Shown here in pieces: positions 1 to 6,591 of a stretch of DNA of 11,408 nt. The stretch spans positions 1 through 11,408 of the forward strand of contig DCDB01000361.1 of NCBI GenBank assembly GCA_002316215.1, read 5' to 3'. Every line of letters starts with the position of its first letter. The stretch's first letter is position 1. A program made the position numbers and the translations under genes. Below the pieces are notes generated by a model. That model was not told where the DNA came from and ran no database searches. It was given only the letters and a program-made list of their open reading frames with translations. Source of the stretch: Lachnospiraceae bacterium UBA1066. GTDB lineage: Bacteria > Bacillota > Clostridia > Lachnospirales > Lachnospiraceae.

Positions 1-540
1 GCCCTTAATAAGCCGATTATCGAGGTGCCGACCCTGGATGCACTGGCATTCAATCTGTACGATGCCCCGGGGCTCATCTGTCCGATGATGGACGCCCGCC
101 GGCAGCAGGTGTACAATGCCGTTTATAGATTCGAAAATCACAGGCTCACAGCCGTAACCAGTCAGCGGGCGATTGCGGCGCATGACCTGATGCAGGAACT
201 GAACGGGAACCGTGAGGCTGCGCAGGGAGTCATTTTTCTGGGAGACGGCGTTGCGGTTTCTTCTGATATTATAAAAAATGAACTGAAGGTGCCGTATTCG
301 ATTGCGCCGGCTCACTTGAACCGTCAGCGGGCGGGAGCCGTAGCGGCGCTTGGCGCCCTTCTTTTCTCCGAGGGAAAATATGTCAGCGCGGCTGATCATG
401 TGCCGGTTTATCTGAGAAAATCCCAGGCGGAACAGCAGAAGGAGAAAACAGCAGAAGGCCGGAAAGCAGAAGCTCAAAAGGAAGAGGCGCAGAAGCCGGA
501 AAACCGGGAAGCAGAAAGTTTCCGGGCGGGGAAAATATGA
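1..540 (+). CDS. tsaB: TsaB, t6A37 synthesis subunit (5'-truncated by window edge)
   Basis: TsaB is the inactive ASKHA-fold paralogue of TsaD. It scaffolds the TsaB-TsaD-TsaE complex that installs threonylcarbamoyl on A37 of ANN-decoding tRNAs in the cytoplasm. The reading frame is open from base 1 (ALNKPIIEVPTLDALAFNL), which matches the TsaB segment normally about 80-90 residues into the protein, so the N-terminal part lies upstream. The GTG at 25 is internal and not a start. The conserved C-terminal end (VPVYLRKSQAE) is present. It is followed by about 35 extra residues very rich in K, E, A and Q (bases about 430-537), which most TsaB proteins lack and which look like a disordered tail. 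The stop codon overlaps the rimI start (ATGA, 537-540), implying translational coupling. The adjacent rimI and nearby tsaD support the call, as these genes cluster in many Bacillota. tsaE would be expected just upstream. Confidence 0.93.
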   Translation, partial: ALNKPIIEVPTLDALAFNLYDAPGLICPMMDARRQQVYNAVYRFENHRLTAVTSQRAIAAHDLMQELNGNREAAQGVIFLGDGVAVSSDIIKNELKVPYSIAPAHLNRQRAGAVAALGALLFSEGKYVSAADHVPVYLRKSQAEQQKEKTAEGRKAEAQKEEAQKPENREAESFRAGKI

Positions 541-1013
541 TGGAAATACGCCGGATGGAATTTGACGATATCGGACAGGTGGCAGCTATTGAACGTGAAA
601 ATTCTCTTACGCCCTGGAATGAGACAGGTCTTTTTACTTACCTCATACGGGATGACACTCTTTTCCTTGTTGCCTGCGGCAAAGATGACTCGGAGATCCT
701 GGGATATGCGGGGCTTTTAATGGTTCCGTATGAAGCGGATATTACAAATATTACGGTTCGGAAAGAATGCCGGAATCTGGGAGTCGGAACGGCGCTTCTT
801 GAAGAACTTTTTAAAGAAGCGGCGGAAAATGGCGTGACGGATATCCATCTGGAAGTCCGCGAAAGTTCTGCGGCCGCCCGGCATTTGTATAAGAAGCTGG
901 GCTTTACCGAAAACGGAATACGCAAGGATTACTATACGGAGCCGCCGGAAGATGCAGTGACTATGACCCGCAGAACAGCAGATCTTAAGAAAAATGCAGT
1001 AAAGGACGGCTGA
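537..1013 (+). CDS. rimI: RimI, ribosomal protein S18 alanine N-acetyltransferase
   Basis: A GNAT-family acetyltransferase of 158 residues, the usual RimI length. RimI transfers acetyl from acetyl-CoA to the N-terminal alanine of ribosomal protein S18. The acetyl-CoA pyrophosphate loop is seen as RNLGVG at residues 79-84 within VRKECRNLGVGTALLEEL. The RimI-type end is HLEVRESSAAARHLYKKLGF (104-123) followed by GIRKDYY (127-133). E106 and Y118 align with the catalytic Glu and Tyr known from Salmonella RimI. There are two consecutive ATG codons (537 and 540). The first overlaps the tsaB stop, and a GGGG ribosome site lies at about 528-531, so I chose 537, but 540 is equally possible. It is the second gene of the tsa operon. 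About 100 non-coding bases follow before rnz, with one weak 7-bp inverted repeat (1028-1034 / 1050-1056) and no T-tract, so transcription probably reads through. Confidence 0.94.
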   Translation: MMEIRRMEFDDIGQVAAIERENSLTPWNETGLFTYLIRDDTLFLVACGKDDSEILGYAGLLMVPYEADITNITVRKECRNLGVGTALLEELFKEAAENGVTDIHLEVRESSAAARHLYKKLGFTENGIRKDYYTEPPEDAVTMTRRTADLKKNAVKDG

Positions 1014-1114
1014 CAGCAGGGAAAACGTGCAGGCAGAAGGAACGGCAGCGCCTGCAGGCGGACGATGTTTGAGAATGAGAATGCATAAAATGAAAAAAAG
1101 AAACGGAGCAACGG

Positions 1115-2047
1115 ATGCTGGATGTAAGTTTGCTCGGAACCGGCGGCATGATGCCGCTTCCGAGAAGGTGGGTGACTTCCTGCCTGATTCGCTATAACGG
1201 AGCAAGCGTTTTGATTGACTGCGGAGAAGGAACCCAGATTGCTCTGCGAGAATGCGGATGGTCATTTAAGCCAATTAATACGATCCTGATTACGCATTTC
1301 CATGCGGATCACGTCGCCGGCCTTCCGGGGCTGCTCCTTACGCTTGGCAACGCCGAGCGCACGGAGCCTGTGACGATTATCGGGCCGAAGGGGATGGCGA
1401 AGGTCGTAAAGGCCGTCCGGACACTGGCGCCGGAGCTTCCGTTTGAGACGGAGTGCATAGAGATCGAGGGAAATGAACAGACCTTCCTGCGGGACGGCAT
1501 GCGGATGACGGCGTTCCGCCTGAACCATAATATCATCTGTTACGGTTACGAAATCGCCGTTGACCGTTCGGGACGTTTTGATGCCGGAAGGGCAAAGGAA
1601 AATGATATTCCGCTTCAATACTGGAATCCGCTTCAAAAAGGCCGGACCGTTGAGTATGAGGGAAGAACACTGACGCCGGATATGGTTCTTGGCGAAGCGC
1701 GTAAAGGGCTAAAGGTCGTTTATTCTACGGATACGCGGCCGGTGAAATCCATTGCGGAGCATGCGCGCGATGCGGATCTTATGATCTGTGAAGGCATGTA
1801 CGGCGAGGATGATAAAGAAGCCAAGGCCAGGGCTTACCGCCATATGACAATGAAAGAAGCTGCACAACTGGCGAGAGAGGCTCAGCCTAAACGCCTGTGG
1901 CTGACGCACTACAGCCCTTCTCTCATACATCCGGAAGAGTTCATGGGAGCGGTGAGGGAAATCTTTCCGGCTGCCGTTGCGGCGAAGGACGGTCAGGAAA
2001 TCACATTGAATTTTGAAGATGAGGAGAACGATGGACGGAAGAACTGA
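1115..2047 (+). CDS. rnz: Ribonuclease Z, tRNA 3'-end endonuclease
   Basis: A short-form RNase Z (310 residues; the B. subtilis enzyme is about 307). It is a metallo-beta-lactamase-fold enzyme that cuts tRNA precursors 3' of the discriminator base when CCA is not encoded. The zinc motif HFHADH is at residues 61-66. Further metal ligands visible are H138 (LNHN), D206 (STDTRP) and H265 (LTHYSPS). The N-terminal LLGTGG and VLIDCGEGTQ are typical, as is HMTMKEAAQLA (243-253). Residues about 153-200 contain the substrate-binding arm region ending in VLGEARKGLKVVYSTDT. The ATG at 1115 is preceded by CGGAGC (1104-1109) at 6-base spacing. The 3' end overlaps the tsaD start by 17 bases. Its place between rimI and tsaD is less usual than the plain tsaB-rimI-tsaD order but fits a tRNA-maturation operon. 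Confidence 0.95.
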   Translation: MLDVSLLGTGGMMPLPRRWVTSCLIRYNGASVLIDCGEGTQIALRECGWSFKPINTILITHFHADHVAGLPGLLLTLGNAERTEPVTIIGPKGMAKVVKAVRTLAPELPFETECIEIEGNEQTFLRDGMRMTAFRLNHNIICYGYEIAVDRSGRFDAGRAKENDIPLQYWNPLQKGRTVEYEGRTLTPDMVLGEARKGLKVVYSTDTRPVKSIAEHARDADLMICEGMYGEDDKEAKARAYRHMTMKEAAQLAREAQPKRLWLTHYSPSLIHPEEFMGAVREIFPAAVAAKDGQEITLNFEDEENDGRKN

Positions 2048-3056
2048 TATTCTGGCAATCGAAAGTTCCTGCGACGAGACAGCGGCAGCTGTTGTCCGAA
2101 ACGGGCAGGAAGTGCTTTCGAATGTCATTTACACACAGATTAAAATGCATACGCTTTACGGCGGCGTTGTTCCGGAGCTGGCTTCCCGGAAACATATCGA
2201 GAAGATTAATTTTGTTGTGCAGAAGGCGCTGGATGACGCCCATATGAAGCTTTCGGATGTGGATGCCGTTGCCGTGACTTACGGGCCCGGCCTCGTCGGC
2301 GCGCTTCTTGTGGGCGTGGCATTTGCCAAGTCTTTAGCCTGGGCTTCCGGAAAGCCTCTGATCGGCGTGCATCATATTGAAGGACATATTTCCGCCAATT
2401 ACATTGAGCATCCGGAACTTGAACCCCCTTATCTCGGGCTTATTGTTTCCGGAGGACATACACATCTTGTCATTGTCAGGGATTGGGCGGAATTCGACAT
2501 CCTGGGACGAACCGTTGATGATGCAGCGGGGGAAGCTTTTGACAAAGTCGCCCGTGCCATCGGGCTTGGATATCCCGGAGGCCCGAAGATTGATGCCATT
2601 TCTAAAGAAGGCAATCCGGAAGCCATTCATTTCCCGAAGGCGCATGTCAATAAATCAGAGTATGACTTCAGCTTCAGCGGTCTCAAATCCGCGGTTCTTA
2701 ATTATCTTAACCACGCGGAAATGACGCATGAGACGGTTAATAAGGCGGATCTTGCGGCAAGCTTCCAGAAAGCAGTCGTTGATGTCCTGACGGAACATAC
2801 GGTTCACGCGGCAAAGGAATATAATATCCGCCGTGTGGCAATGGCGGGAGGCGTTGCTTCCAATAGCGCGCTGCGCGAAGGAATGCAGAAAGCCTGTCAG
2901 GCAGCCGGCCTTTCTCTCTATATTCCCTCGCCCGTTTTGTGCACGGATAATGCGGCTATGATCGGTGCGGCGGCATTTCATGAATTCGAAGCCGGAAGAC
3001 GGAGCGGCTGGGATCTCAATGCGGTTCCGGCTCTGCGCCTCGGGGAGCGCGCATGA
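2031..3056 (+). CDS. tsaD: TsaD, catalytic subunit of tRNA N6-threonylcarbamoyladenosine synthase
   Basis: TsaD (YgjD/Kae1/Gcp family) transfers threonylcarbamoyl from the adenylate made by TsaC/TsaC2 to A37 of tRNA, working with TsaB and TsaE. With the start at 2031 it is 341 residues, normal for the family. The open frame extends to a TTG at 2013, but the ATG at 2031 has GAGGAG at 2021-2026 and gives the standard N-terminus MDGRTDILAIESSCDET. The metal-binding HxxxH is HIEGH at 115-119, with a further ligand D306 in CTDNAAMIG. The nucleotide-binding segments SGGHTHL (140-146), DDAAGEAFDK (163-172), FSFSGLKSAV (213-222) and AGGVASNSALRE (272-283) are all intact. It overlaps rnz by 17 bases and its stop overlaps the ispD start (ATGA), so the three genes are translationally coupled. 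Confidence 0.97.
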   Translation: MDGRTDILAIESSCDETAAAVVRNGQEVLSNVIYTQIKMHTLYGGVVPELASRKHIEKINFVVQKALDDAHMKLSDVDAVAVTYGPGLVGALLVGVAFAKSLAWASGKPLIGVHHIEGHISANYIEHPELEPPYLGLIVSGGHTHLVIVRDWAEFDILGRTVDDAAGEAFDKVARAIGLGYPGGPKIDAISKEGNPEAIHFPKAHVNKSEYDFSFSGLKSAVLNYLNHAEMTHETVNKADLAASFQKAVVDVLTEHTVHAAKEYNIRRVAMAGGVASNSALREGMQKACQAAGLSLYIPSPVLCTDNAAMIGAAAFHEFEAGRRSGWDLNAVPALRLGERA

Positions 3057-3721
3057 ACGCGGCAATCGTCCTCGCAGCCGGGCGGGGAAAACGCATGGGA
3101 ATGGCGACGCCGAAGCAGTTCCTGATGCTGGACGGAGAAATTCTTCTTGCCAAGACGCTCAGGGCCTTTGAAGAGAGTCCTGAGATAAGTGAAATTATCC
3201 TTGTTACGGGAGAAGAGTGGGTAACCTACTGCAGGGAAGAGGTCGTTGCAAAGAATGCCTTCCGGAAGGTACATAAAATTATTGTCGGAGGAGCCCGCCG
3301 CCATGAATCCGTGTATGCAGGTCTTCTGGCCTGCCCTGAGGCGGATTATGTCCTGATCCATGACGGTGCCCGGCCGTTTGTCACGGAAGACATCATTAAA
3401 AGGACAGTAGAGGCAGTTTATGAGTATAAGGCCTGTGCGGTCGGCGTCCCGTCAAAGGACACTGTCAAAATCGTGGATAAGGATGGTTTTATTTCCTCGA
3501 CGCCGCTTCGGAAAAATGTATGGAACATCCAGACACCGCAGGCTTTTGAGTATCCGCTGATCCGAGCGGCTTATGAAATTGCCAAGGACAGCGAAATGGA
3601 GCATATTACCGATGATGCGATGGTGGTTGAAGGCACCCGTCTCTCCAGGGTCAAGGTCATTATGGGGGCGTACGAAAATATCAAGATTACGACGCCGGAT
3701 GACCTGAAGGGAAGACTTTGA
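3053..3721 (+). CDS. ispD: IspD, 2-C-methyl-D-erythritol 4-phosphate cytidylyltransferase
   Basis: A 222-residue nucleotidyltransferase that makes CDP-methylerythritol from CTP and MEP, the third step of the non-mevalonate isoprenoid pathway. The N-terminal CTP loop is AAIVLAAGRGKRMGMATPKQ, with R14 and K21 matching the catalytic Arg/Lys pair of E. coli IspD. HDGARPFV (103-110), KDTVK (135-139), RKNVWNIQTPQAF (153-165) and NIKITTPDDL (209-218) are all family signatures, so no catalytic residue is missing. The start overlaps the tsaD stop by four bases, and GGGGAG at 3042-3047 is the ribosome site. The related TarI/ribitol-5-phosphate cytidylyltransferases share the fold, but no tar reductase or teichoic-acid gene is adjacent and the length fits IspD. 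It appears to be the last gene of the coupled operon. Confidence 0.9.
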   Translation: MNAAIVLAAGRGKRMGMATPKQFLMLDGEILLAKTLRAFEESPEISEIILVTGEEWVTYCREEVVAKNAFRKVHKIIVGGARRHESVYAGLLACPEADYVLIHDGARPFVTEDIIKRTVEAVYEYKACAVGVPSKDTVKIVDKDGFISSTPLRKNVWNIQTPQAFEYPLIRAAYEIAKDSEMEHITDDAMVVEGTRLSRVKVIMGAYENIKITTPDDLKGRL

Positions 3722-3826
3722 GGCGCGGAAAGGTTGCCGTATAAAAGCTTATGACAGCGCCGGGCTGGATCTGTGAGATAAATGGAGAACCACGATGCAG
3801 CCGGACTCTCCCGGAAAGGAATATGA

Positions 3827-5077
3827 ATGAAGATTCAGAAAGTAACGGATGAAAATCTCTTTAGAAATGACATGCATTCCCTTGCGATCATCGGCGATCC
3901 CGGCTGCGAAGGCCTCGGAACAGTGATGATGCAGACCTATGCGAATGCGCTCACGGAAGCGTCGAAGGAGGATGCCGTTCTTGTTGTCGGGGATTTTGTC
4001 CCGGAAGGGCGTCCGGATTTCTATTCTGACGTCTGCAGTATCACGGAAATTATTTCAAAAAAAGATGTTTATGCTCTGCGCGGAAATCACGATACAGGCG
4101 ATTATGACAATTATTTCGGCCTGCACAGTTATGCTGTTGAAGGACCTTTGTTTACACTGGTCGTCATCGACAACGCCATGCGTGTTTTTGAACCGCAGGG
4201 CCTTCAGCTTTTGAAAAATGAACTTGAAAAGGACAGCGTCCAAAACGTCGCGCTGGCATTTCACATCCCGGTGCCGAACCACTATACTGCGAATGCCGTT
4301 TCTGTCCAGGAATATGAGAAGCTGAAGGAAGCCTACGCGCAGCATAAAGAAAAAATGAAATATATGATCTGCGGGCATGTCCATTCGTGCTTCGAGGATG
4401 AAGCGGACGGAATTCCTCTGATCTGTACAGGCGGCGGGGGAGCATTTATCGAAGATGTTTCAAAAGACATCAAGGCAAGCGATGTCGAACACCATATCGT
4501 GCGCCTTTTCTGCGAAGACGGGAAGCTTCGGCACGAATTTGTCTGGCTTCGCGGCATGCCTTACGCAAGAGAAGAGGAAGATGCCATCAATGCCGATATG
4601 CTGAAAACTGTCGTAGGAAATGAAATGACGGCGCATCTTAAATACCTGGCCTTTGCCGAAGAGGCGGAGACGCGCGGTTATGTACGCGTCGCCAATCTTT
4701 TTCGGGCGCTGGCAGAGTCGGAGTATCGCCATGCGAGGGCATTTTACACCCTGATCCACAAGCCGCAGTCTTACCGGGAGTCGGTTAAGGAATTTGTTCC
4801 GGGCGAGGAGTATGAGTATACGACGCTTTATAAGATGATGGCGGAATATGCGGCATCGCACAAATATACGCTGACGGAGCAGGCCTACAGGGCAGCTGCC
4901 AAGGCAGAGCGCGTTCATGCGGAAGCACTTAAAAAAGCAGCCGGCGGTGAAACTAAAGCGGCGGAAAAAATATATGTCTGCCCGATCTGCGGGTATGTCA
5001 TGATCGGTGAGAATGCACCGGACCGGTGCCCGGTATGCGGCGCGCCCGAAAGAACCTTCGAAGTATTTGAAAGCTGA
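3827..5077 (+). CDS. Metallophosphoesterase-rubrerythrin fusion protein
   Basis: One uninterrupted 416-residue frame joins two families. Residues about 15-240 are a calcineurin-like metallophosphoesterase: GNHD at 86-89, H146 in FHIPVP and GHVH at 183-186 are intact, and the Asp of GD is at D56. The first metal motif, normally DxH, reads DPG (24-26), and the second is GDFVPE rather than GDxxD/N. Residues about 250-380 are a ferritin-like diiron domain with E266, E299xxH302, E327/E330 and E361xxH364. Residues 385-404 form a rubredoxin centre, CPIC and CPVC. Rubrerythrins are NAD(P)H-linked peroxide reductases in anaerobes, and the phosphoesterase substrate is unknown. No signal peptide or membrane helix is seen, so it is probably cytoplasmic. 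The ATG at 3827 follows GGAAAGGA (3813-3820). It lies 105 bases after ispD with no terminator or clear promoter between, so read-through is possible. A repeat array follows its stop. Confidence 0.9.
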   Translation: MKIQKVTDENLFRNDMHSLAIIGDPGCEGLGTVMMQTYANALTEASKEDAVLVVGDFVPEGRPDFYSDVCSITEIISKKDVYALRGNHDTGDYDNYFGLHSYAVEGPLFTLVVIDNAMRVFEPQGLQLLKNELEKDSVQNVALAFHIPVPNHYTANAVSVQEYEKLKEAYAQHKEKMKYMICGHVHSCFEDEADGIPLICTGGGGAFIEDVSKDIKASDVEHHIVRLFCEDGKLRHEFVWLRGMPYAREEEDAINADMLKTVVGNEMTAHLKYLAFAEEAETRGYVRVANLFRALAESEYRHARAFYTLIHKPQSYRESVKEFVPGEEYEYTTLYKMMAEYAASHKYTLTEQAYRAAAKAERVHAEALKKAAGGETKAAEKIYVCPICGYVMIGENAPDRCPVCGAPERTFEVFES

Positions 5078-5085
5078 TCCGTGAG

Positions 5086-5190
5086 ATTTTAAAAGCTGGC
5101 GGCGCACACGACATTTTGCTCTTATATTTTAAAAGCTGACGGCGCACACGACATTTTGCTTTTATATTTTGGCGTGACATCTTTTTGATG
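5086..5190 (+). repeat. Degenerate tandem repeat, ~40-base unit, at the 3' end of the fusion gene
   Basis: Two near-identical 40-base units (5086-5125 and 5126-5165) start with ATTTTAAAAGCTG and end with ACGACATTTTGC(C/T)TT. They differ at only two aligned positions (5098 G versus 5138 A; 5121 C versus 5161 T). A third, shortened unit (5166-5190) has ATTTT then GGCGTGACATCTTTTTGA, lacking the AAAAGCTGAC part. Across the unit joint, GCTCTT and AAAAGC (5118-5123 / 5131-5136) can form an AT-rich hairpin. The array begins 9 bases after the stop and ends just before the oadB promoter. A fourth copy is at 10445-10483 on the other strand. The function is not known. Confidence 0.85.
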
Positions 5191-5196
5191 AGTATG

Positions 5197-5225
5197 TTCA
5201 GAACAACTCTTTGATATGTTATAAT
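5197..5225 (+). promoter_or_regulatory. Sigma-A-type promoter for oadB
   Basis: A perfect TATAAT (5220-5225) is preceded by TGT, giving an extended -10 element. A weaker -35, TTCAGA (5197-5202, four of six consensus bases), lies at the ideal 17-base spacing. Transcription would begin near 5232, about 20 bases before the oadB start, leaving just enough room for the ribosome site AAAGGTGG (5238-5245). Confidence 0.75.
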
Positions 5226-5252
5226 AACCGAAAACACAAAGGTGGATAAGAC

Positions 5253-6389
5253 ATGGAACAAATACTTAATCTTTTTGCAAATGCAGGGAACATCACCTGG
5301 CAGATGGCCGTCATGTGGCTGATCGGCGGCGTCATGATTTACCTCGGCATCGTAAAGGAAATGGAGCCTACCCTCCTGGTTCCGATGGGCTTCGGAGCTA
5401 TTCTCGTCAATCTTCCGATGTCCGGCGCCATTACACAGATGATTGAAGGAGAAACGGTCAAAGGACCGCTGAACATCCTTTTTGATGCCGGCGTGGGGAA
5501 TGAGCTCTTCCTGCTGCTGCTTTTTATCGGTATCGGAGCAATGATTGACTTCACTCCTCTTCTTTCCAATCCCAAGATGATGCTTTTCGGCGCAGCTGCA
5601 CAGTTTGGTATTTTCTTTACCCTGAGCCTGGCCTGCCTTCTCGGATTCGATATCAAGGATGCGGCTTCCATCGGAATAATCGGAGCCGCCGACGGCCCGA
5701 CCTCCATATTCGTCGCTCAGTACTTTAACTCCAAATATGTCGGGGCCATCATCGTCGCCGCCTATTCCTATATGGCCCTTGTGCCGATTATTCAGCCGCC
5801 GGTCATAAAGCTTCTTACGACAAAGGAAGAACGGAAAATAAAGATGCCGCTCGGCCGCAAGCATGTCAGCAAAGCCGTCAAGATACTCTTCCCGATTCTT
5901 GTGACGATCATTGCCGACATCGTAGCGCCGAAATCGGTCGCTCTGGTCGGTTTCCTGATGTTCGGAAACCTCATCCGGGAATGCGGTGTCCTGAATTCCC
6001 TTTCAGAGACCGCACAAAATACGCTGGCAAACCTCATCACGCTGCTTTTAGGCCTGACAGTTGCCGTAAAAATGCAGGCAGATGCTTTCCTTTCGCTCCA
6101 GACGCTCATGATCATCGGGCTCGGCCTCGTGGCCTTCATTTTCGATACTGCAGGGGGAGTTATTTTCGCAAAGATCATGAATATCTTTACGCCGAAAAAT
6201 AAAGTCAATCCGATGATCGGAGCCTGCGGCATCTCCGCTTTCCCGATGTCGGCGCGTGTTATCAACAAGATGGGCATGGACGAAGATCCGACAAATATTC
6301 TCCTGATGCATGCCGTCGGTGCAAATGTTTCAGGCCAGATAGCTTCTGTTCTCGCCGGCGGACTCATCCTGACGCTCATTGCAAAATGA
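5253..6389 (+). CDS. oadB: Na+-translocating decarboxylase beta subunit (OadB/GcdB/MmdB family)
   Basis: A 378-residue polytopic inner-membrane protein. In biotin-dependent oxaloacetate, methylmalonyl-CoA or glutaconyl-CoA decarboxylases, this subunit releases CO2 from carboxybiotin and couples that to pumping Na+ out. The family signature GAADGPTSIF is at 144-153, with D147 in the position of the essential membrane Asp. YSYMALVPIIQPP (171-183) and NPMIGACGISAFPMSARV (319-336) are also typical, as is the C-terminal HAVGANVSGQI (353-363). Hydrophobic segments run through most of the protein, broken by a charged loop at 189-206 (TTKEERKIKM). The ATG at 5253 has AAAGGTGG seven bases upstream and a strong promoter. 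The substrate cannot be told from this subunit alone, and no alpha subunit or biotin carrier lies in the window. A 202-base gap precedes the small oadG-like gene. Confidence 0.94.
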   Translation: MEQILNLFANAGNITWQMAVMWLIGGVMIYLGIVKEMEPTLLVPMGFGAILVNLPMSGAITQMIEGETVKGPLNILFDAGVGNELFLLLLFIGIGAMIDFTPLLSNPKMMLFGAAAQFGIFFTLSLACLLGFDIKDAASIGIIGAADGPTSIFVAQYFNSKYVGAIIVAAYSYMALVPIIQPPVIKLLTTKEERKIKMPLGRKHVSKAVKILFPILVTIIADIVAPKSVALVGFLMFGNLIRECGVLNSLSETAQNTLANLITLLLGLTVAVKMQADAFLSLQTLMIIGLGLVAFIFDTAGGVIFAKIMNIFTPKNKVNPMIGACGISAFPMSARVINKMGMDEDPTNILLMHAVGANVSGQIASVLAGGLILTLIAK

Positions 6390-6591
6390 CCGTCGCCAAG
6401 ACCTGATGCATCAGGCTTTCACACAGATCACACAGGGCTGCTGCCGCTTAAGTCCGGTCGCGGTAAGTTCTTACGATAACCGCAGGATCCGCCTGCATTA
6501 AGAAGACCAGAAACTCCTGATCAGTCACAGCTCTGCAGCCGTTAAAAGGCAGTTCCGATCATTGGATTTTCAACAGAAAGGAAGAATAAAT

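Noticed and set aside
1028..1056. Inverted repeat TGCAGGC / GCCTGCA between rimI and rnz
   Set aside because: A 7-bp stem with a 15-base loop and no T run is too weak to call a terminator or attenuator.
717..1265. - strand open frame (182 codons) across rimI and the start of rnz
   Set aside because: It lies antisense to two well-supported genes, with shadow-type composition and no family motif.
3782..3826. 14-residue frame ending exactly before the fusion gene ATG, a possible leader peptide
   Set aside because: No convincing ribosome site and no runs of regulatory codons or attenuator hairpins. A frame this short is expected by chance.
5086..5190. Possibility that the tandem repeat is a CRISPR array
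   Set aside because: Units join directly with no unique spacers, there are only two full copies and no cas genes are in the window.
4998..5864. - strand open frame (288 codons) through the fusion gene end, the repeat and oadB
   Set aside because: It crosses two clear + strand genes and a repeat, and its product is His/Lys/Asp-rich without motifs.
6402..6415. Perfect 14-base palindrome CCTGATGCATCAGG after the oadB stop
   Set aside because: As a hairpin it has only a 5-bp stem and no T-tract, and no second copy is seen that would support an operator. It may be chance.
6405..6500. 31-residue frame in the oadB-oadG gap
   Set aside because: No ribosome site, mixed polar composition and no link to the sodium-pump genes.
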